From Melieria omissa (Eukaryota; Arthropoda; Insecta; Diptera; Ulidiidae), in NCBI GenBank assembly GCA_963971225.1, contig OZ020268.1, positions 107,968,330 through 108,032,329 on the forward strand: 64,000 nucleotides of DNA. Reading direction: 5' to 3'. The translations under genes and the position numbers were made by a program. The notes below the pieces were generated by a model. That model was not told the origin of the DNA, made no database searches, and worked only from the letters and a program-made list of their open reading frames with translations. This document shows, piece by piece, positions 1 through 11,747 of the stretch (the stretch's first letter is position 1; each line of letters begins with the position of its first letter).

Positions 1-248
1 TCGATGGCACACGGCCTGGCAGATCAACATTTTCAATCCTTCGAAGAATTGGAAAAATGGATTGCTTCATGGATAGCGTCAAAAGAGGACTCCTTTTTTC
101 GAGCCGGGATCCGAAAATTGCCGGAAAGATGGGAGAAAGTTGTCGCTAGCGACGGACAATACTTTGAATAATACATCTGTAAGCACTTCTTCGCAATAAA
201 GCTTTTAATTTTGGAAAAAAAACGGCGGATGCAAAGTTGTACACCTGA
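1..248 (+). mobile_element. Mariner 3' fragment (mauritiana-type), cut by window edge
   Basis: The first 170 bases encode an open transposase C-terminus (MAHGLADQHFQSFEELEKW ... LPERWEKVVASDGQYFE, stop TAA), followed by a short 3' UTR and the terminal inverted repeat ending GTTGTACACCTGA, next to TA at 249-250. The same sequence recurs almost unchanged at 43441-43685 and 62661-62907, so three copies of one family are present. Only the 3' end is inside the window, so whether this copy is full length or intact is unknown. Confidence 0.9.
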
Positions 249-256
249 TAATTAAT

Positions 257-690
257 AAAGTCACAGCGTGACATTACAGTTAAAGTGGAATAGAAAAAGA
301 AAAAGTTAGTTTCAGACTTCATCCTTTGAAGTAGTCTAGAAAGCGTAATAGAAGTACGATTCTTTAAGATTTAGTATCAAATTAAAGTGTGGAATTTTTT
401 CTGACAAGAACTGTCATTAATTACTTACATCATCTACATTTTCTAGTAACTGACCAGAATAGAAAAATTTTAAAAAGTTACTTATAAAGTCACAGCGTGA
501 CTTTACAGTTAAAGTTGAATAGAAAAGGAAAAAGTTTGTTTCAGACTTCTTGCTTTGAAGTAGTCTAGAAAGCGTAATGGAAGTACGATTCTTTAAGATT
601 TAGTATCAAATTAAAGAGTGTAATTATTTCTGTCAAGAACTGTCATTAATTATTGACATCATCTATATTTCGTAGTAACTGTTACTCGTT
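257..690. repeat. Tandem duplication, about 229-bp unit, two copies
   Basis: The stretch starting AAAGTCACAGCGTGAC at 257 is repeated at 486 with roughly 90% identity through CTGTCATTAATTA and CATCATCTA. Each unit begins with the palindrome GTCACAGCGTGAC. It starts just downstream of the mariner end. No coding potential is seen. Confidence 0.8.
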
Positions 691-1560
691 GAAAAGAAGC
701 TTATAAATAATTCAAAGCAAAAGTAAACAAAAATGTTTAAAAGTGAACAACTCAAAAGTTTCGCAAAAATCTGCATACATTTTGGAATATTTTACACACC
801 AGAAGTATCTAAAAATTAAATTCCAAGAATTTCTTGTTACTTTTTGCTACTTTTGCTTGTTTTGTTTCTTTTTTTAGTGCCACCTATGATCAACATTCAT
901 GAAATTTACGCTCTGTGGTGTGAAGCACCAAAGCTTGATTGCCTGAAAAACTGAAGATAATTGTAAATATTTTTCATTTTAATAGAAATTATAATATTTT
1001 ATCTTTATTTTTATAAATATAAATACATTTTTTTATGTAAATTAAAAATAAATTGTATTTATTGAAATTGATTTAAAATCTTTTGAACAATTAGAAAATT
1101 TGCATTATATGAGTTTTCTTTGTATGTTTTGTATACCCATACCCAATGGGCGTGGCATATTCAGCCGATTTTTGTATTATTTCTGATACATTCAAATTAA
1201 ATGGTTAGAAATAATAATATTTTATTTTTATTTTAATAAATTTAAATAAATTTTAGTATTAATCCAAAATCTTTTGAACAATTAGAAAATTCGCATGAGA
1301 TTTCTTTGTATGTTTTGTATGGGTGTGGCATATTCAGCCAATTTTCGTATTATTTCCGTTTTCCGCTCAGCTGAAAAAATTAAATTTAATATTTCGAAAA
1401 AAATTTTGTTATTTGGCACAGATATCCAGATTTGAATATTACTCCCATATGAAGAGTGGGCGTGTCCACCCTCCGGGTTTTTCCATTTTTTTTCATATAT
1501 TTTCATAAAAAAATCATATGTACCAAATTTCAATAACCTCGTACTACTCCTTCTACTTTT
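691..1560. repeat. AT-rich segment with a degenerate ~190-bp direct repeat
   Basis: AAAATCTTTTGAACAATTAG occurs at about 1075 and again at about 1267, each followed by TTTCTTTGTATGTTTTGTAT and then GGGTGTGGCATATTCAGCC or a close match. This gives two imperfect copies of a ~190-bp unit. 691-960 shows nothing beyond AT-rich sequence. Confidence 0.55.
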
Positions 1561-3882
1561 GGCCACAGCGGGTACTGACTCGTCCCAGTGTGCGCTGATG
1601 TATTCAATGCAGCGCGTTCGCGGTCCGCTAACGCAGAGCGAACCGGAGCAAATTAATTTTAAATCTGCATGCGAAAAGGCCTTAAATTGCTCGAGTGCCG
1701 TCGCAAGTTGTTGCGGGAATTGGTTGCAGATATTTTCAGCCGCTTACCTGAGTGTGTGTGCGACTTTAAAAGCTGTTGTTGTTGCTATTTGTTTTTGTTT
1801 TTTGTTTGTTGTTGTATTTGTGCGCCACTTGAGTAATTTGTAATTGAAAGTTGAGCGATAGCACTGTCGTTGTGTGTGTGCGTTTGCGTTTTTCAAATTT
1901 AATTTGCCCCCAACGATATAAATGCGAATTGGTCGAATGCAGTTGCGCGAATGTCAGCGTTTCATGTGCCGCTTCAATTGCAGATTTCGCTTGGTGCTGT
2001 TGTTGTTGCGTGTATATTTTTTTCGAGTCGATTTCCGTTGTCACGGCGTATAATTGCCTGAAATCAATACCGGCGCACAAACAGGCGCCGCACTGCACCG
2101 CAGATGCGCTCAAAGTTGAGTCTCATTGTCAGTGTGAGTGACAGTGCGAGACAGGCCGCCGACAGACAGTGAGGCTGTCAGACAGCTCGCCTGGCTGGCA
2201 GGCAAGCAGGCAGTTAACCAGATATGCATGTGGTGGGGGGCGGGGAATGGGTGCTGTGTTTTGAGGCATCGCTGATATGAAGTGAATGCGCCGCTGAGTG
2301 AGGCGGTTGCTCACGCTCAGTAAACCAATTTGCTCGTGTGTGTGTGTGTATTGCTGCGTACTGTCAAATATAATTGTACCAGACATCAGTCAAATGTCAA
2401 AGTATGCACTAATACAAACACACACACACACATATACATGGGTTCACACAAGCCACAACGCCTATGCTCGCACATGTTCGTAAGTTGCAAGACGCATCCA
2501 CGTGACTGCCAATTGCATTGCATTGGCGGTCGCGATGCAATGCGTGAGAATAAACACCGTGTGGGGAGAAACGGTTGGGAAGCAATCAAGAAGCTGACTG
2601 AAAGCTGAAGTCGTTGGCTGACACGCAGCACCAACGGAAGCGACATGCCGGCTGCGACTGTTATCGCTATGCGACACGCTTCTCTTCCCTAAGCGAGCGG
2701 CTTTGTGTGGTAGTTGCTTGCTTTTTTTACTTAAATTTAAATTTACAATTTTTGGTTTCATTTGGTGAATGTAATGCAATGTAATTCATTTGGTAAATAA
2801 ATTTCGATGAAATTTGAACTTTTATAAACAACAAACAGCCTTGTCAGCTGTAAATAGAAAACTTCTGTGATTAAGAAACCAATGAAAACTTCCCAACCAG
2901 CGATTCGAAGTAGACATAACAACTTTAGGTCACTTTCCTATGTGAAAAAAAATTAATTGTAATTGGGCTGTCTGTTGTAGATAATGATATATTTTACTGT
3001 AATTTAATGTGTTTTCAGTTGTATTTTTTCATTGTGGATTAACTTAAAATTGTGATCTTTCCAAAAACCCAACTAGATTGTCATTCATGACATCCATTAC
3101 TGTTAATATTATTTATGTTGTTAACTTTTAAACTTTTCCGGAAATTTGCACAATATATCGTAAAATTTTTATTTAACAGCGAACGTACTTTTTATGAAAC
3201 GGCTTTTGAATTTTCATTATGTAGACTGTGTTGTAACATTCTGTTTAAAAATATAAATCATAATAGCCGTGGCTACACAGTATGAGTGAGTTTTGTAAGC
3301 AGTTCTTTGCAAGATTTTGAAAAACTAGCAAGCGACGAGGCTTCTGTGAAGGAGTATTTTTGGTAGCAAAAAGCTAAACAGTTTCAAAGTTTGAATCTCA
3401 GTTGATTTATAAAACTTATAAAATTTTACATCTTATTTATATATTTATTTATTTATTTATCTTATCTTATTTCCAGAGTCTTTAAAAAATGTGTACGATA
3501 TATCATACAAACGACCACAAGGGTTGCAAAGCTTTTTACGATACAAATGACCACAAGGGTTGCAATGTAAGTTTCAATTTTTGTATGTGGGTTTGGTAAC
3601 ATATTTTCTCATTTGTTTGATTCAACTATTGGGAAATTTTCGATTACAAATAAGAATTACGATGAATTAAAGACGAGTTAGTGTTTTATTGGGCAGACAC
3701 AGGTAACGACATGCGGATTTGCCACTCCCACTACGATAATAAGAATCAGCTATATTGAGTATCTTTCTACAAAACTATATGAATTTTAACTAATTCTGTA
3801 TTTTATTTAGTGGAAAAGGGCTTTGCAATAAGAACAACTGTTATATAAGGCCGTATAACTGTGAATCAATTTAGTATATATA
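1561..3882. other. Non-coding flank/intron, no gene seen
   Basis: This is intron-like sequence with GT/CA-rich stretches (around 1870, 2336, 2415) and AT-rich DNA beyond 2800. At 3494-3565 a ~45-bp unit containing GACCACAAGGGTTGCA is duplicated in tandem. No minus-strand exon matching the missing C-terminal part of the receptor could be found. Confidence 0.5.
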
Positions 3883-4778
3883 GCGTTTTCCAACAAGAGG
3901 TGTTATTTTGGTCTTCAAAGAAAAATGCCATTTTTTGAGATAAATGATCGGATGTTTATTTCATAATAAAGAGGAAGGTATGCTGTTAATAATGAAAAAC
4001 AACATCAGCCAAATGGCCACCACGACCACGCTTACAGGACCATATCCTTTTCATGAAATTTTCCATAACCAAATCGCAAAGTGCCCTATGTCCTCGATAG
4101 CCTCACGAATTCTATCTTTGAGGTCTTGAATCGACGCTGGGCTGTTGGCGTACACCTTATCTTTCACGTGGCCCCAAAGGAAGAAGTCGCAAGGTGTTAA
4201 ATCACAAGATCTCGGTGGCCAATTGTGATGACCTCTTCCAGAGATAACACCCAGAGGACCCAATCAGCAAAGACACGACGTTGTTGATGATCGGTCGGCT
4301 TGAGTTCTTGTGTTAACTGAACTTTATAAGCCTTAAGACCCAAGTCTTTATGCAAAATACGGTGTAATGAGGTTTTTGGAATGCCCCATTCCAAAGAACG
4401 ACGAGGAATCGACAAACCTGGGTTTTCTTCAACACTTTGGGCTACAGCAGCAATATTCGAGCGACGTGCACGGATTTTATTCTTCACATCACTAACTTGT
4501 CCCAACAGCTCAAATTTTTCCAAATTTCTGTATTACGGTCCGAGAAGGTGCTTCACGACGACCCAAAAATGCTTTCGTTTTGCGAAAGCAAAACTGCAAG
4601 ATTTTCACCATTTTTGTAGTGAATTTTAATAATTTCAATGCGTTCTTGAAGCCTGTATCGTTCCATTTTTAGTAATGGCGTAGTTTCTACTTGTCAAATG
4701 TCAAAGAATAAAAGCTTCAAAAGTGACAGCTACCGGAATACCGGGTGATTCAAAATAACACCTCTTGTTGGAAAACCC
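3883..4778 (-). mobile_element. Defective Tc1/mariner-superfamily element with TIRs
   Basis: Inverted ends of about 25 bp (TTTTCCAACAAGAGGTGTTA near 3886 and its complement near 4755) lie next to TA dinucleotides at 3881 and 4779. On the minus strand a transposase remnant starts at ATG 4666 (MERYRLQERIEIIKIHYKNG), shifts frame near 4570, continues as VEENPGLSIPRRSLEWG, LHKDLGLKAYKVQLTQELKP and FADW, then jumps near 4260 to NWPPRSCDLTPCDFFLWGHV. The middle of the catalytic domain, with the first two acidic residues, is deleted, leaving 896 bp of what is normally a longer element. It cannot encode an active enzyme. Confidence 0.8.
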
Positions 4779-4879
4779 TATATATGGTATATAATTTATA
4801 AAAGTTTCGATCAAAATGAAAACACTTTTTGATTTTTTGTTGTTATAATTTATGTTTTCTATCAAAAAAATCAATGAAT

Positions 4880-5600
4880 TGTTCATAAAACTTAAAAAAC
4901 AAAACAAAAATTTCATGCAAATTTACTCCTTTGCGGACCATTTTATTTTTAATTTTTAATTTTTTGATATTTGGTTGAGGCGCGGATTCAGAAAAATATT
5001 TCGGGGGTTTCAAAAAGTAATTCTTTAATATTAGTAAAATGCTTTTTAATTTGTATGTAGTTTTATAGGCGATCCAAATATTTCGGGGGGGTTTCAACCC
5101 CCAAAACACCCCCCTGAATCCGCCACTGATTTTTTGCATTTTACTTCTATAACGTTCAATGGGAGCCAACATTTTGAAGGACACATTTTTATCTCAATAA
5201 ATTCGGAATTTGACCGGAAAGGGTTAGAAAACAACGAAACAAAAATTGCATGCCTTTTTACCCCGTTGCGGATCATTGTATAAACGATATTATTTTAGAT
5301 GTTTTTTTATATTTTGTTGTATTTTATTGCTAAAATGTTCAATGAGAGCTCATATTTTGAAGGAAACATTTTTATCTCAAGAAATGGGGAAATTTACCGG
5401 AAAGGGTTAAAAAAAACGAAACAAAAATGTCATGCATTTTTACTGCTTTGCGGACCATTTTACGATATTATTTTTAATTTTTAGTTTTTTGATATTTTTT
5501 TTTTATTTTACTGCTAAAATGTTCAATGAGAGACAATATTTTGAAGGAAAAATGTTTAGCTCAAGAAATGCGGAAATTGACCGAAAGGGTTAATGCACCT
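4880..5600. repeat. Tandem repeat, ~182-bp unit, about 3.5 copies
   Basis: The anchor TTCAATG(G/A)GAG followed by ATTTTGAAGGA occurs at about 5155, 5337 and 5519, and the companion CTTTGCGGACCATTT (or GTTGCGGATCATT) at about 4931, 5267 and 5449. The spacing is about 182 bp. Each unit contains CGGAAAGGGTTA. A hAT-like MITE (4976-5129) interrupts the first unit. Confidence 0.75.
4976..5129 (-). mobile_element. hAT-like MITE (CAGTGGCGGAT ends), inverted
   Basis: About 154 bp. On the minus strand it starts CAGTGGCGGATTCAGG, has a run of G then C around GGGGTTGAAACCCC, and ends near CCGCGCCT. It is an inverted copy of the 143-bp element at 20439-20581, sharing the internal AAAACTACATACAAATTAAA region. 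The left terminus is slightly degenerate and the 8-bp target duplication is not clear here. Confidence 0.7.
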
Positions 5601-5638
5601 ACACAATTATCTATAAACATTCCTCACGTATATATTTA

Positions 5639-6202
<564 letters not shown>

Positions 6203-7407
6203 TTATCGGAATGTGTTCATGTGTGTGTGTGTGTGTGTGAAAGTTATCGTATGAATTGCGGCGGTTAGTTGGTGGCGTCGGTGTTGGCATTTGCATTCAG
6301 CATGAAAATGACAGGCGGCCGCTGGAGGTATTCGTGCGCATATGAATGAAGAATGAAGAATGCAGAATGCCGCATGCCGAACATCTCTCAGTGCTGAAAT
6401 CGTTGAATGGCGTCTATGGCTCGCGACGGTTCAGTGCTGTGTGTGTATGCAAATGTGTGTGACTGTATACCGTGGCGGCACAACATTTCAACGCTGCCTT
6501 TTTGCTGCTGTCTTTGCGTTCTATTTTGAATATTTGGTGTGCATTCTTTTCGCAATTTATTTCGCATGACTTTTACTATTGCTGCTGCCTCTGCTGCTCG
6601 ATGTTCTGCGTTTTTTGCGCAGTGTGCGCAGCTGGGCAGATTGATGTGCCTTTCGCTGTCTGCTACTTGCGCCGCTGGCAACACTGCTGGACATGTGTGC
6701 GGAATACGAAATTTGCCTGCATGCCAACAGGAATGCTGCCTGCTCGTTGTTGCTATTATTGTCAGCACATGCAAACATACGCACACATATATAGGCATTT
6801 CTCTCTATGTGTGTGTGTGTGTGTGTGCGTATGTAGGCTGAGATACAGCGAAATTAAATTAAGGCAGATGTAAGCATCGCATTCAGCGCACAAAAGTCGC
6901 CTGATAGATTTGACTTGAGCCTTAGACGAGCACGGGGTGCGACAGTTAGGGCCGGGGGCCAGTTAGGAGGTGGGTTGGGCATAGTTTCCAGGGACGATGC
7001 ATGCCTGCCGACATGTGTACGCAATTTCCGGCTTTGATGTAGAGTTAGACATTAAAATTAGTGAATTAAATGAACATAGGATAATTGAAAGGATATGGTT
7101 GCGGCTCCCACTGCTAAATTGGCAATTGAGTTGGCAGCTTGGGAATTTCATTATACGCGAGCGTAAAATGATATGAATGACAGAATTGCTGAGGAATTAA
7201 GAGCAGAGCGTAGTTGAAGTAGAAGAACGTTTAATTGAACGAATGCTGTCGCTTCTAGTGAAATTATGTAATTTCATTACATCAGTACAACAGTTGCAGC
7301 AAATATAATGGATGAAGTGTGCATGAGTTAAAGTTTGCTTTAAAACTGCACATCAGGCATGATTTTTAGCCGCACACTAGACATGATTTTATGCGTTTTT
7401 GTAAATA

Positions 7408-8035
7408 CGTAAAAGACCCAAAAAAGTGTGGGACTAGAGTGGGTTCAAATGGCATCGCATTCTCGTCCAAGTTCACAAAAAATTAGGAAATTCCGCAAAT
7501 TGCATTACAGCTGCCCAGACGTTGCTCTGAGAGGGTTAAAATCTATGACTAACCCCCACTAGTTTTTCCTAATGAACATTTCTTGCAAACATATTTATAC
7601 GCTATCTTCAACCCTTAATGGGACTCTCATACAAAATGATCGTTTTTAGAAAATAGGCTACAACTGCTCACAGGTTGCTCTCAGATGTGTCAAACATAAG
7701 ACCGAAGTTCATTTATTTTCCCTTCTGAATGTTTATTTCAAACATACCTACCCGCTATCTTCAAGTCTTGAGGGGTCTGCCATACAAAACTGACAATGCT
7801 CTATGAAATTGTAGTAGAAGTAGTAGTTAAGTAAGCTAGGAATCAATGTATCTCGGAAACTACTAAACCGATTTGAATGATTTATATAGTGATTGACAAC
7901 ATTCTTTAGTACAAAATATACAAAATTAATTTAAATTCAGAATTTCACTACCAGAGGGCGTCTCCCATACAGTCGGAGTTGTGTGGTTGTCAACTTTTGG
8001 GTTTCTACGAAGTAAACATTAAATTTCAGTGCTCT
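7408..8035 (+). repeat. Dispersed ~0.6-kb repeat, copy 1 of 3
   Basis: It matches 36628-37222 (same strand) and 48028-48655 (opposite strand) along its length. Shared blocks include GAGAGGGTTAAAAT, GAACATTTCTT...CAAACATATTT, CATACAAAATG, AAACTACTAAACCGATTT, CCAGAGGGCGTCT and TCAACTTTTGGGTTTCTAC. No long frame, TIR or LTR is evident, so the class is unknown (possibly a non-autonomous element). Confidence 0.8.
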
Positions 8036-8232
8036 AAATGTAGTTCAAATCATATCAAAGAATATTCTTTGCTATATTAAATATTTTACCCAAGCTGCCC
8101 AACAGCTTTATACCTACTGTACAATGCTTGGTTTAAGGATATGAGGATCCAACGAGTTTGACGGAGCACTACTTAGCAGATAGGCCAATACGTCTTAACA
8201 CTCGAAATTCTTCCTACAAGCTCTAAGCTTTG

Positions 8233-8400
8233 GTCACCTCAGTAGCTCAGCGTCAGTGCACTGGGTTGCCATCCCAGTGGTGGTGGGTTTTAAGATCCAT
8301 TAAGGGCTTGGCCACTGTTCTATTTTTTATTTTCAAATTTTTTCTCTGTTTTAATTATTTCCTATTTCATCATCATTACCCAATTCAATCCATTACATTG
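8233..8400 (+). repeat. tRNA-like SINE head or tRNA pseudogene (Gly-GCC-like loop)
   Basis: TAGCTCAGCGTCAGTG resembles a tRNA A box/D arm. It is followed by a perfect CTGGG-TTGCCAT-CCCAG stem-loop with a 7-base loop whose anticodon would be GCC, and then a degenerate T arm (GGGTTTTAAGATCC). No acceptor stem pairs convincingly. A T-rich, non-tRNA body follows, so this is more likely a SINE than a working tRNA gene. The 3' end of the element is not defined. Confidence 0.45.
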
Positions 8401-8894
8401 TGGCAAGTTGCTATCCATCATTCCGCTCTAATTAAATCAGTTGTGATGAGCAGCACACAACTAATTCTGATTTTCATTCTAATTTTTAGTAGTCAAAAGC
8501 AACAAGGACACTGTGCCAGAGACAGAAAACATCAAAATACCAACGTTCTGGTGTCACCTACTTTAACATATCAGCAATGAATACGCAGAGGGCGCTTATA
8601 TAACTTAGTTCAGAAAACACTCTCATCATACATAGGTGTCTCTTCTAGGGAAAGCAACAGATGGCAGTCCCATCTCCTAGGACTGTTAGCGATAGGCTAA
8701 CTGCTTACTAACTAACACTAGCAGAATTTGGATTGATTAATATAACCAACACAAAGAATTTGCCAAGCGGTGCGAATAACAAAACAATACACAGAAGTAG
8801 TTTCAGACACTGTTTAAGAAATAAATTTCGAATGGGGAATTCCTCTTTCACAAACAACTAAACTACTATCAAAAGGATTTATTGATAGAAAACA

Positions 8895-9790
8895 GTTTTT
8901 TATGTGCGTCAAATTCGGTGAACTCTGAACATGCGTGGTTCTAGAAAACTTTTCTCACAAAAAAAAGACCAGCTCCATACAACAGATTAATGAAAGAAAA
9001 TACATGCTTGATTGTACGTAAATTTGGTTGACTCTGCACTTGCGTGATTCCAGAGAACTTCTACCACCAGAAAAAGACCAGCTTCATACAAAAAACTTAC
9101 TTTAGCCACTTGTGGAAAAACTAACTTTCAACAGATGAATGGAAGGAAATAAATGTTTGATTGTGCGTCAAATTTGGTCGACTCTGTACTTGCGTGATTC
9201 CAGAGAACTTCTATCACCAGAGAAAGCAGCTTCATACAAAAAACTTACTTTATGTAGACACTGGTGGGAAGACTAACTTTCAACAGATGAATGGAAGGAA
9301 ATACATTTTTGATTGCGCGCCAAATTTGAACCTGTGTGGTTCTACAAAATGTCTCTCACCAGAAAGAGACCAGCTCCTTATAAAGATCTTACTTTAGACA
9401 CTGGAGGGAAAATTAACTTCCAACAGATGAATGAAAGGAAATAAATGTTTGGTCGTGCATCAAGTTTGATCAAATCTGCACCTGCGTGATTCTAGAGAAC
9501 TTCTCTAACCAGAAAGAAACCAGCTCCATACAAAAATGTTAGAGACTGGTGTGAAAAGTAATTTCCAACAGATGAATGGAAGGAAATAAATGTTTGATTG
9601 TGCGTCAAATTGGGTCGACTGTGTATCTGCTTGATTCCAGAGAACTTCTACTACCAGAAAGAGACCAGCTCCATACAAAAATCTTACCTAAGGCACTGGT
9701 GGAAAACTAACATCAAACAGATGAATGGAAGAAAATGGCGCATCAAATTTGGTAGACGCTGAACCTTCAAATAATTCCAGCAAAAGCTGC
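8895..9790. repeat. Minisatellite, ~145-bp unit, about 7 diverged copies
   Basis: The anchor (T/C)GCGTCAAATTTGGT recurs at about 8903, 9015, 9164, 9315, 9457, 9601 and 9738, with spacings from 112 to 151 bp. Each unit continues with a GTGATTCCAGAGAACTTCT-like block, CAGAAAGAGACCAGCTCCAT, an ACACTGG(T/A)GGGAA block and CAACAGATGAATGGAAGGAA. Copies differ by point changes and small indels. The one 78-codon open frame inside is a by-product of the repeat. Confidence 0.9.
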
Positions 9791-9934
9791 ATGGACGAGA
9801 AAAAGGTAGAAATAATACATATCCTTTCTCTTCTATGTACCTGTCCTGAACTCATAATGCAAAAGTAGTTCTCACTTAGATAACTGCTTTTACAACCATC
9901 TCTACTTAGCTGATAAAACTATTCGCAATCTATT

Positions 9935-10045
9935 TAGCTCAAAATGGTTCTCCTTATGAGGAGATCCGAGTTCTATCCACTGTGATATAACAATGGGCCT
10001 CCAAGGCCTAAGGAGCAACTACACTTAACAACCTTTCCATCTCAT
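9935..10045 (+). repeat. Possible LINE 3' UTR fragment
   Basis: GCTCAAAATGGTT, then a GATATAACAATGGGCC block and GGCCTAAGGAGCAACTACAC, resemble a segment at about 23437-23560 (GCTCAAAATGGTT ... GTATCACAATGGGCG). Fly non-LTR elements often carry such a 3' UTR. The match is short and the assignment weak. Confidence 0.3.
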
Positions 10046-10545
10046 ACAAATACACAAACACTTCTATTGAAATATTCTTATGAGCAAACCTATTAGGTTT
10101 CAATTTCCCTAAACGTTTTCAGTCACTGCCAGCAACTGTCGGCCAACATCCTTCGAACATTTCGCAGTGTGATTTTTACAGTTTTTAGCAGACATTTACG
10201 GAAATCCCTTAAAAGCAAAATAATTGTAATAGAGCCTGCGAATTTAATATCTCGGCATTAAATATCACTCAGCGCCACAATGAGTGTAAACCGACAAACA
10301 AAAAGCAACTCGAAACGAAGACGAAGGGCAGCAACAAAAAAAAAAGGCGCACAATTTGGCTACGCGCAGGAAACTGACGGTTTCCGGTGGCGGATTACTG
10401 TGCACGGCACTGTGAAGAAAGAAATTCGCAGGGACGTCATTGAAGCCAGCAGGTGCGCCCACACGCGGAGCAAGGCGCCCCACTTCACTGCCGCCACGGC
10501 CGCCGCCGCTCACAATGACAATGATAATGTGTAGTTGCCACTTAC

Positions 10546-10642
10546 CTGCCTGATACTGCACGATGCGCCACTCGTAGGGCGAGAAGCGTGACACGAAGAA
10601 CAGCACAATGCTAACGCCAATGTAACTGAAGATGACGCTCAC
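10546..10642 (-). CDS. GluRIB: Glutamate receptor exon: transmembrane helix M1
   Basis: A 97-bp exon of 32 codons plus one base. It opens VSVIFSYIGVSIVLFFVSRF, a hydrophobic helix, followed by SPYEWRIVQYQA. This is M1 and the start of the M1-pore loop; RFSPYEW is the AMPA-class signature at the cytoplasmic end of M1. The acceptor is CTTTCAG and the donor GTAAGT. The split codon G|AT gives Asp at the junction with the next exon. It sits alone between a 7.5-kb and a 4.4-kb intron. Confidence 0.95.
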
Positions 10643-11747
10643 CTGAAAGCGGAAGCCAACAAAAATATTAGAGGAGTTACAGGGCGTTGCGGGCGAGTAT
10701 GAAAAAATAAGAACGAAACGAAGCCATTAAAAATCAACACACATATATATTTATATACATATATATTATGTGTTTGTATATGGGAATGCGAGTGTGTGTT
10801 GATATAAGAGAGAAGTGTGAGTTGGCACATAACAAAAGAGTGTCAAAGCGAGAGCAGTGCAAAAATTTAGCGTTACTTGGTTTGCACGGGGCGATAACTT
10901 TTCATATACATATATATGAAGACATATTTGTTTGTTTGTGTGTGTTTGTGTGTGTATGTAAAGAAAATCTTAAGAAAAGGTATGCATCGTTGGCAGCAGG
11001 CCGCCTCTAGCTGTTGAAAAGTGACAAAACGATGCACAAGTCAAAGCAAATGTCGGCTGACACATGAGCGCCAAAGGAAATGATTTTAACATTATTTTGT
11101 TGATTGTTGTTGTTGTTGCTATTGCTGCTGCTTTCAGTCATAATGGGAGGCTTTAAGACGTACGAAGTAGCGGTAACGAAGCAGCAGCGTTATTAGAAGA
11201 AACATCAGCAGCAGACATTGCAAAAAGTTGGAATTTCGTAACTGACACGACACGGCTAACGCTAATTCTGGCCGACAACACGCACGACATGAATACGCGC
11301 AGCAACAACAACAACATGCCAACAGCAATGCCAACGCCAACAATGTCAACTGTGATTGTTTGTTGCTGCTACTGTTACCATAGCTGTAGCTGTTGCAATT
11401 TCCAGCTTGAGTGTCGCCTGCTGGCAGCCAGCGGCCGAGATTGTCTGTGCCACAAGCAGCTGCCACATGCATGGCGTATGCGTCTACGTGTATGTGTGTG
11501 TGGGTGTGTGTGTGGAAGCGGAAGCGTTGTGAAATACGATATGTATAATTGCAACTATACACCTGCCCATATATAGAAGGGATGAATTTCATATACAGGG
11601 TGTGACGTTTGTTTGATATCTTTTACTTCTAGTTTTAGTGAGAAAAAATCAGTCAAAAATCTATCTAGAAATCTATGAGAAAATCATCCCAACAGATGAA
11701 CAATCTTTTATAAGTTACAACAGGGGCTAACGCAGGAAGGGGTTTCT

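Noticed and set aside
8240..8300. Functional tRNA-Gly gene
   Set aside because: The anticodon arm is good, but the T arm is degenerate and no acceptor stem forms, so a SINE head or pseudogene is more likely.
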